NCBI GenBank assembly: GCA_023053685.1
Contig: JALIGW010000021.1
Coordinates: forward strand, 15,982,147 to 16,046,146
Direction of reading: 5' to 3'
DNA from: Diadophis punctatus similis
Taxonomy: Eukaryota > Chordata > Lepidosauria > Squamata > Dipsadidae
DNA length: 64,000 nucleotides
A program made the translations under genes and the position numbers. Below are positions 1 to 12,100 of the stretch, in pieces. How positions within the stretch are numbered: position 1 is the first letter of the stretch; the number at the start of each line of letters is the position of its first letter. Under the pieces are notes generated by a model. That model worked only from the letters and a program-made list of their open reading frames with translations, ran no database searches and had not been told where the DNA came from.

Positions 1-529
1 CGGCCATTATTAAATTAAATGTGGGTTCAGGATGCATTTCGGCTTACCGTGCTGCCCCACCAAAACGGCACCAATTGTTCTTAAGCACCCAGGGAGTTTT
101 GCAGCAGTATTTTGAGCCATGAAAACAGGTGTTGTATTATCACGAGAGGACAGCTTCAGCTAAAAAAAAAGCATGGTGTATTAGAAGACAAAACGAACAG
201 TAAATATGTTTTTGTCTCAGACTGGCTAAGTCAGACCCGTGCGTTAAAGACTTCAAGACACTTTCAAAGTAAGGACTTCAGCTTTAATCACGCTACAGAT
301 AAGAACTCAGACCATGCCGAACCCATTCAGGTCAAAGTCAGCTCTGAGATCATCCTCCTCTCAATGCTATTTATGCAAATCCTCAACATTCCTTCCCCCC
401 AAACCACCATCCGGTGCTGTGAAGCCCTCCTCTCTCAGCTGGACATGGCTTAGATTGTCTCTTCCGGTGGCAGCGTTTCTCTGTGCTTGGCTTTCTCAGC
501 GTCTCATGTACCAGGACGTTAATCACCGG

Positions 530-1055
530 CATCAGGCATTGAGCTGCTGATAAGAGTTTGTTGTGTTGGCAACCATCCATCCCCCCTCCAGTGTCTCTCC
601 CTCCCACCAGGATGCATATGTCGGCCTTGGCACGACAGGCGGCTCCCCTCTACCAGGAGTCCACCTGCAGGGGATAAAGCAAAAGTGTTAGCCACATTCG
701 AAGAATCCTGATTGGGACCTGGTTTGTGTGGATATTTTTGATGAAATTGCCTTAATAATCGTTCAGCTTGTATGTCATGCGCAGCCACCCAGGTAGCCTC
801 CGTAATTGGATATCCTTTCCAATACACCAGATATTGGAGGTTGCCTCGAAATAGTCTGGAGTCCAGGACTTCAGCTACCTCGTAATGGTCACTATATATG
901 GGAAAAAGTCCCAAGTTGGCTAGTTCCCTAGCATGCTCACTGTGGAGGTCGGCAACCCAATCAGCAGCCTCCCCCGTCAGTACAGTTGTGACCGCTACCA
1001 CCATCGCCCACTGAGAGGGGTAAACGCGGCCATACATGTTTCTTAAACATTTCAA
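530..1055 (-). mobile_element. Ty3/gypsy chromovirus-type remnant: gag joined to chromodomain
   Basis: A minus-strand open frame (178 codons) reads a gag capsid-like part (YPSQWAMVVAVTTVLTGEAA then DWVADLHSEHARELA) running directly into an integrase-terminal chromodomain (YEVAEVLDSRLF, LQYLVYWKGYP, ATWVAAHDI, LLRQFH). The protease, reverse transcriptase, RNase H and integrase core are missing. It looks like an internally deleted LTR retrotransposon. LTRs were not recognised. Confidence 0.7.
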
Positions 1056-1534
1056 GCATTATGCTGTGTGATTTATATGTTTACAATCTATTCTGATTTC
1101 CAGCAGAGCTGCCCACACAAAATGTCCAGCTTTGAGCTCAAAGGAAGCGGGGAGGATGCCCTGTTCCATTCCTTGCTTAGAGTCACAGGATTGAAGTGGC
1201 CTAGAAGTACGTGCAATAATAAACTGTCAGTCTTTACTTTTTCACTCCCTGCCATCTGCCCCCTGGAGTAGAAAGCTGGGACTGCAAAACTGCTAGAAAA
1301 AGGGGTGGCTTACGTTTTAGAATACGGTATAGTGAGAACATGGGAACAAGTTTAACTCCACATTCCTGGTTGTAGTCCCTCAACGTTCAGAATCTTCTTA
1401 AGGCTGCCGCTTGGATAAAGCGTGTCTCTCATACTCAACGAAGGCATCCATGTCTAATTAAGCATCAACACCTTCTCTCTGAGGAATGGGACATCTCTAA
1501 TTTTTCTGTGCACCAAATGATGCAAAGGACCTAC

Positions 1535-1686
1535 TTCTTTAGCGACCAGACGCCCGTCCACTTCACCATAGCTGTCTTTTATGTCTTTAACTGTTGTGTA
1601 AGATGAGCATCTGGTGTTGATTCCAAAGGAAATCTTCTCTGGTGCCACCAAAGGAGCCATCTGCATATGGCCATGGGAGCCTTCTT
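1535..1686 (-). CDS. WDFY4: WDFY4 exon, last one within the window
   Basis: A 152-base exon, acceptor CCCTTCAG|AA and donor AAAGAA|GTAGGT. It contains [20 protein letters not shown] and GRLVAKE, matching the family's EEKVSFGLYA segment after the LamG-like module. It ends in phase 0; the next exon is past the left edge. Confidence 0.88.
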
Positions 1687-4600
1687 CTGAAGGGAAGAAG
1701 CAGACAAAGAGACAATGCAAGGGACCAAAGGAAGCCAGGAATTCTAATTCTAATTCTAATTCTACGCTAATCAATCTCCAGTTCCAAAAATCAACAAACT
1801 CCTTGATTTTACTTGACCTCCCCCCACACTTAAGAAGTCAGAGGATGCTCTGAGTCAAAATTATATTTCCTCAAACACTGGTGTCCACATTTATTTGGAC
1901 TGATTTCAACCATCCCATATTAATGGTTGCAAGTCCTTTGGGGGAGGGGGGAAGGAATTGTAGTTGGCAGGTCAATGGCTGGCCTATTGCCCAGACTTAA
2001 TTAATTAAACCTAATTTTTTTCTTCCACGATAGTCTATTTTTATTTCATTGAACATTTCTATCTCACAGTCTTGTTTTCTGGATGCTTCGAGAATTCCAT
2101 GGTGCTAAGATCTGCACTGTTGGTTGTGAGAGTTACTGTCCTTCTGTACATCATGTCAAAATAATTCCACAGCTGGATCTGCTTTCTCTACCTTTCAATG
2201 ACTGAATCCAACACAGGTTGAAAGACAAATTGACTATAGGGACAGTCACATAACCAGATCTAGTGAGTTCTCAATCACACAAGAGGTTTTTTGTGAAGTC
2301 CCTGCAGTTACAAGTTCTACCTCTAAGCTCCACAGCCTGGAAATTGCTGTAGTATCTCGGACCAAGTTTTTCCATGAGCTGCAGAATTTTCACAGAGAGA
2401 ACTTCTTCAAATAAGAACATAGGGCCTTGGCGCCAAGACAAGGAAGACCTCTTTTTCCACATCAGCGGTGTAGCCACAAAGCCAAAGACATCAATAAAAG
2501 AAGCCGGGTCCATAGAAGTGAAGCTCCCTGGCAGTGGCCGGATGTACTGCATCTGTAGTGGAAGAAAAAGGAGGAACGGCTGAAGTCCTTGTGGTGATTT
2601 CTCTCTGGAAAATGAGCCTGGACACAGAAGCAACGGATGGAAACTAATCAAGGAGAGACCCAACCTAGAACTGAGGAGAAACTTCCTGACAGTGAAAACG
2701 ATCAGCCAGTGGAACAGCTTGCCTTCAGAAGTAGTACGGCTTCATCACTGGAGGTTGTTAAGAAGAGGCTGGACAGCCACTTGTCTGAAAAGGTATAGGG
2801 TTTCCTGCTTGAGCAGGGGGTTGGACTAGAAGACCTCTAAGGTCCCTTCCAACTCTATTCTGACTGAACTAGCTGTGCACTGAAATGTATGCATACATGT
2901 TGAACCTTCTCCTCAGCATCTAGTTTTATATATTTTAGATGGGTTTTTTTACTGGAATATTGCAACGTATCATAGTTTTCTTGAATCGCCCTCTCCTCCA
3001 TACAAGACAATCCGAAAAGAAATATTGTGGCATGAAAAGTAATTAGCCGATCCTTCTTTTTCCAGCCCTGGTCTTTCTCATGAAGCAGAGCTTCAGTCAA
3101 AAGAATCCTACATGCTGAGTCCAAAGGAAGGAAGACCCACCTTCGCAGAGCCCACCAGGCTGCCATTCAGATAGGCCGAAACGGTGCAGATCTGCTTTGT
3201 TTCTTTTGCCACCGTCACAGCAAGGTGATGCCACTGGCCGGTCACCAGCAGTGGAGCACATCTGAACCGAACTTGGCACAGGAGAGAAGTCTCATCTTCA
3301 GGTACCATCGTGTCTGTGTTGTCACAAAAAAAAATAAGGAATCATTTGCCACATTATAGTGAAACCGAAGGGAAACATTTTACCACAAGATCAGGGGGAA
3401 ATGTTTGGGGAAAGATGGTGACAGAGTCTCTAGAAAAAAAATTTCCTTTTCAACACTGGAGGGCTCCTTTTTGGACATCAACCAAGGACAGCCCCAAAGC
3501 ACGTATGCGCATGCGCGCGCACACACACACACACATCACAGGCAATGTCTTGCCAAGTAAGAGCAGCCACTGACAAGACTTATTCTGTATAGACACGAGT
3601 TTGGATTTAGAGGAAATTGGGACATGATGAGGGCAGAGGATCTTTTCGGTTTTTCAGTTCCAAGATAAATTTCAGGGATTTGAATAAGCGTGTTTTATAC
3701 TAGGGCTCTGCAGTGCTTTGGATTCAAGTCCTAAAAGGACTTTCACGGAGAGGCATGAAAGCAGCGCCTGTGTGGAACTCTCTGCTCAGATGCTCAGATG
3801 CTGCTGCTTTAAAAGGATTGGAGGCAGGTGCCAGGCTTGCAACTGGACTCACTCCAAAGGAGCTGGGAGACTTGAAGCAAGCCTATGGTATGCTGTAGCG
3901 CTTTAGAGACAGTTGTAAGAGCCGTCTCCACAATTGGACCTTGCAAAAGGGGAGAGGGAGGGAGGGAGGGAGGGAGGGAGGGAGAAGGAGAGGAAGAGAG
4001 AGAGAGTTCATTACTGCAATCTGAGCAATGACCAGGAACAGTTCGTTCAGTCCCTTCATGAAATGAAGGGTGGGCATCACATGCTCCAGAAATGCACTCG
4101 GAAAGAAGCTCTCTAAGCTCTTCAGTGGTTACTGAAGCTTCAAGTATTTGCTTGGCCATATTTAGATTTAGATTTATTATTAGAGTTGGAAGGGACCTTG
4201 TAGGTCATCTAGTCCAACCCCCTGCTCAAGCAGGAGTTCCTACACCATTTGAGACAGATGGCAGTCCAGTCTCCCCTTGAAGGTCGCAAGTGTTGGGGCT
4301 CTCACAACCTCCGCTGGCAAGCTGTTCCACTGGTTGATCGCTCTCACCCTCAGAAAGTTTCTCTTCACTTCCAGGTTGAATCTCTCCTTGGTCAGCTTCC
4401 ATCCATTATTCCTTGTTTGGCTTTCTGGTGCCATAGAGAACAGCCTGACCCCCTCCTCTCTGTGGCATCCCCTCAAATATTGGAACACTGCTATCATGTC
4501 ACCCCTGGTCCTTCTCTTCGCCAGACTGGCCAAGCTCAGTTCCTGCAACCGCTCTTTGTATGTTTTATTTTCCAGACCCTTTATCATCCTGGTTGCTCTC

Positions 4601-7600
4601 TTCTGCACTTTCTCTAGGGTTTCAATGTTTTTTTTGTAGTGTGGTGACCAAAACTGGATGCAGTACTCTAGGTGTGGTCTGACCAAGGCTTTACAGAGTG
4701 GTACTAGTACCTCTCTGGTCCTTGATTGTATCCCTCTATTTATGCAGCTCAGGATTGCGTTGGCCTTTTTGGCTGCTGCTGCACACTGCTGGCTCATATT
4801 TAGCTGGCTGTCTACCAAGACTCCGAGATCCCTTTCGGAATCGCTGCTATTGAGTGTGGTTTCACCCAGTTTGTATGTGTATTTTTGATTCTTCTTACCT
4901 AGGTGCAGAATTTTACTTTTCTCCGTATTAAATTTCATTTTGTTGGTTTGGGCCCAGTGTTCGAGTCTGTTGAGGTCCCTCTAGATTTTGAGTCTGTCCT
5001 CTGGGGTGTTTGCTACTCCTGCCAGCTTGGTATCATCTGAAAATTTGGTTAGTTCTCCTGCTATTCCCTCATCTAGGTCATTTATTAAGATACTAAAGAG
5101 TACTGGGCCTAGGACGGAACCTTGTGGTACCCCACTGCTTACTTCTCTCCATGTCATATCAATCATATCTTGATTAGAGAATCGCAAGGAGATCTAAGGC
5201 AGAGTTTGAAAAGCATGTTCCTGGTGCATTTATGCCCGTGTTGAAGAACTGTTTTCTGGGCAGAGGTTGGTTTTAATCTTCCAAGAAACTCGGGACTTGA
5301 GGATTTTAAGTTTTCTACATGTCAGGTCTTGGTCAACCTGTTTTCCCTGAGGCCGTTCGTAGGCCCTCTGGCCCTGAGACCCTTACCTAAAGCTTCGAAT
5401 GCCACTTCCTCAGTCGAGATGGTTAGACAACCTTCTGCGGGAGAAAACCTCACTGCAAAGCAAGCAAAGACTTCTTCGGTTCTCGCCATGTGACGCATCA
5501 AGGTAAGGAAATGTAGCGGGTGGTAATCACGAGCAGAACTCATCTTATTGATCAGAAACCAGGAGGAGAAAGTGAGGCCATCTGGTGGGGGGAACCGCCT
5601 GATGCCTAAGAGGGCAGAGAAAGGGATAAACCAGAGACTGCCAAGAGCAACGGAGGGATGCTGCCCAAGCCAGGTGGAACAAGACACAGTGACACAAAGC
5701 CCCTTAGAAAGAGTGGGTTCACAAAACGTACAACTTCCACTTTGGCACAGGAGGAGCAGAGTGTATGATGGAGACATCCAGTTTACTCAACGAAAATTAA
5801 GCATTTCAAAGTCTTGAATCAAAAATACACTCTCCGATGAATTAGGGAAGCTTTCAGGTTCAGCCTTTCTTGAACAAGAGGGAATTATCTTCAAAGGTTA
5901 TTGCTGATCCCATCTTTTCTCCTCCAGGATGATCTCAAGAGGAATCACTGAACAACTTACATATATACCCACATCCAGAGAGGCATAGACTTTATAAACA
6001 CTCATATATACGTATATATACATACATACATACACATATGCATACATATTCATCTATACATACCGTACATAATCTGATTATAACATAGGCCTCAAGCCTT
6101 CCAACGTCTGAGCCATGTACGCATTGCTCTCCATTGCATTATAGCCAACATTTTGAAGACAGTATTTTAAAAATCTACCTTTTCCGATTCCTCCCAAGAC
6201 AGAGCGTTCGGTGCTTTGGCCTAGAATGGTAGCCATACTTGGGATAAACAAACAGCTGCAAATGCAAGTAAAATAAAAACAGTAATAGGTGCATTTCTTC
6301 TTAAAGGAATAGAAATAAATAGAGATAAATGATTACAAATTTACAAGCAAAACCTCTCTCTCCCAATTACTCCTGAATCATCCCCTTCTGTTTTGTAATC
6401 CCTATGATTACTCACTAGAAATGTAAGATACATCTTTTGAAGAATGGCAGTTCCTCACTTTACAGTTTCACAGACAATGATGCTGTGTGAGACTTTAAAT
6501 GAAATACCCCAATTTACTTCTCAAAGCAGACAATCCCCCCCCCCAGTTTTTATCCAAAGCAAAGACCCTGTGTTGCTTTGCAGCTTCAAAGCCCTCTCGG
6601 CCTTTTCCCACAAAGATATCCCCAAGAAAGAAGAGCCCTCGTGGTCCAGAGGGGGGTCCCTTCCAGGCACGTGGGCAACCCTTGAAGTGCTGGCCAAAGC
6701 TACCAAGCTTGGAGCTGGCTCTGGATCAGATCTGGCAAGAACAGCAGTCAGGAAAAGGCAAGCACACATCCATAGCACCTGCCAAAAGTGCTGTGCAGAA
6801 GGGTAACAGCACACCCCGGAACCTGCACCTGGGAAAGGATCCCACAGGGACCGGGGGGGGGGGTTTGGACCGTCCTGCCTGGGTGTGGGTGGCCTTGGTG
6901 CATGCTAAAGCTCACCCAGGGTTTGGTGCGGGTTATGGCAGCCCCACAATCAGTGGTGGGATTCAACCGGTTTGCACCTATTCAGGAGACCGTTTGTTAA
7001 CTTTCTGAGCAGTTCAGAGAACTGGTTGTTGGAAGAAATCTCTTGTTTTTTTCCACTTTACAGGCTAATCCTTTAAGGAAGGCAGGAAGGAAACATTCTG
7101 GTGTTGTTTCTAGTCTAATTTTTAGTGCCCTGCTTACAGAAACTGCCTCTCAGGTTAATCCTTATTACATTGTAACAGCTAAAGGTTCTTGGCAGTACAC
7201 CCAGATTTACTGTCGCCTCAGCTTCTCCTGAGATTTTTTTTTCTTTGCTGGTACTTTGCTTTATTAGGGGCTTGACTTTCTTAAAGGGGAAGGGTTGTTT
7301 TAAGCTTTTTACACTGCTTTGGGAGGAAATACTCCCCTGTTGGAGTTCTTCCAGCCAGGATGCTACAATCAGCGCTTGAAGAAATAATTGAATAACAAAG
7401 TGGAGCTGCAGGAAAGAAGCTTTTAATGACAAGGAACCAAGATGAGTGACATTCAGCAAGGCTTCTTGGCTAGCTAGAAAGATTGACATTCCAATGTGAG
7501 TTTATATAACCTTTCTGAGTTTTGGTCTAAAACTGGTTTTTAGTGAAGTTTACTTCTGTGGTTGGTGACGTTTAATCCTGTGTTTATTAATGGGATAATT

Positions 7601-9103
7601 TTCATTATTCAGCTTTGTTTGGAAGGAAAAAGGTTAATCTCTGTTCCTGAAAAGAAGCAGGGTTGAGAAATCTGGCTAGTTCCTGCGTCTATTTGTTCTG
7701 GTAATTGATTTAACAAGCAACAGCTACTGTGTTTGCTCTTTTGCTACATTCTAGCACTAATTGCATTCTTTGTAGGGTGTGAGCTCTGGCAATGAGCCAG
7801 ACAAGGCTTATGTTTTAGTTTTAAAAGGATTTAAACTGTTGTGATTTAATTATTTGTATTGTGTTTGAATTTTTTCCTGCATCATGGCTTCTTTTTCTAT
7901 CTGGGGAGGGGGTCTTCCTTCACTGATTTAGTGGTTCCTGGCACTGTCCTTTTGGGGTGTATTTCCAAGAGGCAGGATGCAAGCTTGGCACTGATTTTTT
8001 TACTGCCTTTCTGGGGGCATGTGATCTTTCCTTAAATCTGGATGATTTCCTTAGGATATCTTGTGAGGTGAGACCAGCTGGTATCTTTAATTGGTGCAAA
8101 TGGATCTAAGGATTGTTTCTCCTGGGTGTGAAAGGGTGCTTTGTCAGTTCACTGAGCACAGGAGTCTCTTGTCTATGCAGATTCTTGGTCATCCAGGTCA
8201 TGGCTGTCCCAAAGGTGCTTTTTTCAAGAGGCAACTGGACTTTCTTGGTTTCTAGAAAGTCCAGTTGCCTCTTGAAAAAGCACCTTAGGTACTTTTGCAT
8301 GCTTTGGAGTGGCCAAGGCACATGATTGCTCACTGATAGTAAGATTTTTTTTAAAAGGAGGTAGGGGTGTGGATCCTCCAATTCATTTTAGTTTTTCTCA
8401 TGATAATAAGGCTTAGTAACATGGCACCAGGCTTGAAGTTTATTTAGATATCTGTGGCATGTACTAATTTTATTGTGATCCTGACAAGCTTGGGAGGCTT
8501 GAACCTGGGTCCCCTATATAATTTGTTAATTTGTCTCTTTAGCTGGGCATTTTGTAGCCCAAATATGCCCACCCACTTTCTGGAGAGCTTAAATGACCTC
8601 TTTGCTAAAGGGTTTCACTTTATGAGCAAGAGCTGGCTGCTGATAGTTAACATTGCATTTTAACTATTTTAATTCCTCAAGGTGCTCTGGCACCCTGCCT
8701 CATTTGTAACTCCGGCTTGCAAGTATTTCTAATCTAATGATTGGTATTTAGGGCAGCTTTTTGCAAGCAAAGAAGCTTTTTGTATTTTTGTACAGGTAAT
8801 CCTTGACTTACAACAGTTCATTTCATGACCATTCAAAGTTACAATGGCTCTGAAAAAAGTGACTTATGACCGTTTTTCACACTTATGACCGTTGCAGCAT
8901 CCCCACGGTCACAATAGGCCAGGCAAGGTGAAGCGCCCCTCGATGTGTGTGACGTCGAATTGGCCACACCCATCCAGTCACATGACCACCCAGTCACATG
9001 ACCACCCAACCACGCCTACCCAACTAGTCATTAGGGCAGAGAACAGGTTATTAAATTATTTGAATCCCACCACTGCCCACAATGTGTTTTGGACATAGCC
9101 AGG

Positions 9104-9173
<70 letters not shown>

Positions 9174-12100
9174 TGGCAAGAGAAAAGGTCTTCTAGGTTG
9201 GGTAGCTCCACCGACTCCACCGATACGTTTCTCCTCCACTCATGCAGAAGACAAAGCCTCTAAATGGGAGCACACCCATTCTTCAGCCACCGAGGAATAG
9301 CTGAATTGCTATTCATCCCAAACAAACAGCAACTGCACTAACCAATATGCTGCCTAACATATTAAGTAACAAACCTAAAATATTTTGTTTAGTTAGTCTG
9401 ACCATTCAAAGATTGACACAAGATTTATTTTGTATTTCTCTGAATTCTGCAATTCCATACTCCCTGTTCCCCTTTATAGCAAAATGTGCATTAAAAGTTG
9501 CATAATCACATCAGAACACACTAGGAAGTGATACAAACAGACTGACTTCCTTGCTGTTTACTGTAATCCTAAGAGCTACAAAAAACATTGTTTCCATCCT
9601 TTAAATGAAATTCAAAGGGCTACATAATTTGACATCCATTTGGTTGTCATTCCAACCCTGAGGTTAAATATAACTCCTCCCCCCATCTAAATGGGCCCCA
9701 TATGTGCTCCAACTGTTGCCAGCAAAATATGTAGTTCTCCCCTTAAATATGTGGGGGAGGGGAAATAATATTAACTGTATTTAAATTTAATTGTTCAAAA
9801 ATTTAAATAAGGTCAAATTACATTTTATCCTATCCCTACTCAATCCTTCATCTTAATTGTGCCCTTTCGGGGAGGGGGCCTCCCCAGACCACACTCAAAA
9901 ATACAGTGATCAGCTCAAAGCAATTGTTTCCATCTCTGGCCTGCACTAAACAGTGTTGGCTCAAAACACATTAAGAAGGACATGAATGAACGTTCATGTA
10001 TGTAAACAGCACTAGAGATGTAAGGATCCTCTCAATGACTTAACAACAGGGGTATTTCTTTGCATATTTCCCATTACACATTACAGAACTATGAGCAGTA
10101 ACGAAAAGGGGAAATGAGAAACTTCTGTCCATAAAGTTGCTCTAAACTACATCTGTTATCTAATTTGCCCCATAAATGGGCGATATTCCTTCAGATGACA
10201 AAGCATTAGGCATCTAAATAACATGACTGATCGTTCGATCGATCGATTTTTGAACTATCCACAAATTGAGCTAGACTCCATGGAACCAAAGGCAAAGGAC
10301 CAGGAGGCCGAGATGAGGAATGTCGCAAGGGGAAGCAGAAGGCAATCATCTCTATTACCCGTATCCTTCGAGGGACATGTCAAACTCCACAAAGGAAGGG
10401 GCCAGGCAGGCGCTGTGCAGATGCAGGCTGCGTGGGGTTGTCAAGGAAATGAGACTCATGGATGTTTGGAGAACAGCAATTGTAGAACACCCGGGGGGGT
10501 CGGAGCCCAACAGAGTTTCCTTTGGGCCGTCATTCCATGCAGCTGCTATTCCAGAACCTAATACAAGAAACATACTAAGTTAGTGACGCTACGGCAGGTT
10601 CCAAACTGAGAACAACTTTGAGAGACATGGTATAAAGAAGAGAAGTAAGGAGAAAAGGGCCAACAAGGCATTCCACAGTTGTGAGTTGAATGCTTCCTTC
10701 AGCACCCTCACAATTTCAAATGGTTGCTGAACGGATGGATGTTAAGCGAGGTCTGCCTGTATTGACTTTTTCCTCTCAGGCAATAGAGAACAAGTCCATC
10801 CCCTCTTCCCTCTGAGAATTCCTCATATATTTGAAAACTACTCCCACATGCCTCCTGGCTGGTCATCTTTTTGTAGACTAAACAGACCTTTTAGCTGTTT
10901 CTCACAGGGTTTGGGTTGCAGATCCAACATCTCCTGGGCTGCTCTCCTCTGGACTCGGTCCAATTCCTCTCTGTCACTTTGGGATGCCAGGGGGAGGCTT
11001 ACGTGGGGTGGGGGAGCGACAGGAAGGGGCATCATCCGTAGGCACAGGAATTGTCTGAAAGAGATCGAGCGAAGGACAAATGTCCCACGGCAAAAGAAAA
11101 GCAATGCCTGGATGAGGCATCTATGCGAGAGGTGCATGGTGGAGGTGGGGGAGGTGGGGGAGAGAAAGACGGGGGACGAAGGTCCTAGAATTGCCTCAAA
11201 GTCTTCACTGCGTGTTCCCCAAACCCGAGGCTGCCAGAGACATTGGCCAGCGGTTCTTGAGGACAGGAGTCTTGAAAGATGCTGCCAAGAGTTTTAGCGG
11301 AGTTTCAGAGTCTTACCGGCTGCATCTCTGTGGCATGTTACCAATACTGTACTTCACAGTGAAGAAAAAGAAAATAAGAAACAGCAACTTCTGTATGAGA
11401 TGTGTTGGATATGTTTGCTACCTTGAGTTATTTATAAAAATAATAAAGGCAGGATACAAATATATCAATGAATAGGTCAGCTCTGAAAACGCCAGTCACC
11501 GTTGCTGGGGAGACATTTGGAAACCTAAGTCACTACTAAGTCCTGAAGCCCCAGACTGCCCAACAGGTACCGGCTGTGATACACCGGCACGTTACCTTAA
11601 GACCCCGGGCTGAATGGACTGGGAGGCCAGCTTCTCAAAGAGCCGGATCAGAGGCGGGTGGAGGGGGCTGCTTGCATTGTGCAGAACTTCTGGGCAGGAG
11701 CTGATGAGGCTGCCCAGCAGGCCAGCTGCACAAGCCACTTGGCGGTTCTTCTCCAAGCCCATCAAGGATTGCATACGGTCAGCCACAGCAAATTGGATTT
11801 CCAGGGACAACTGAAACAAGGCAAGGCAAGGCAAGAAGGACAGGCGTGAGTGGACTGCTGGCAATACGAGGGCAACCAGTAACCGGCAGTGACCACAATG
11901 GACCCAGAGTAGCCCCTGGTCATTGCAGAAATCAGAGTCCGGCTTTCTAAACAAGAATTTAAGAAATGATGTAGGAACCCAGGGTTGGCCTGCTACAACA
12001 CACAGCTAATAAACAAGTTTACAAATAATATAAAATTGCCAAATGCTCATTCATTGCTCCATATTAGATATTATTGAAATTAGTTGCCTCTTCATGTCTT

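Larger units (their letters stand above)
6951..9075. mobile_element. hAT-type DNA transposon, 2.1 kb, with perfect 8-bp target duplication
   Basis: The ends are inverted repeats CAGTGGTGGGATTCAA and TTTGAATCCCACCACTG. The 8-bp sequence CCCACAAT stands at 6943-6950 and again at 9076-9083, the duplication length expected of hAT. The interior has no long transposase frame. It holds a hairpin at 8212-8286 and a piece of a second MITE near 8795. It is probably non-autonomous or decayed. Confidence 0.82.

Noticed and set aside
6444..7008. Frames of 97-169 codons on both strands
   Set aside because: No family recognised and the frames overlap on both strands; only the 50-base segment at 6779 fits the WDFY4 splice phases.
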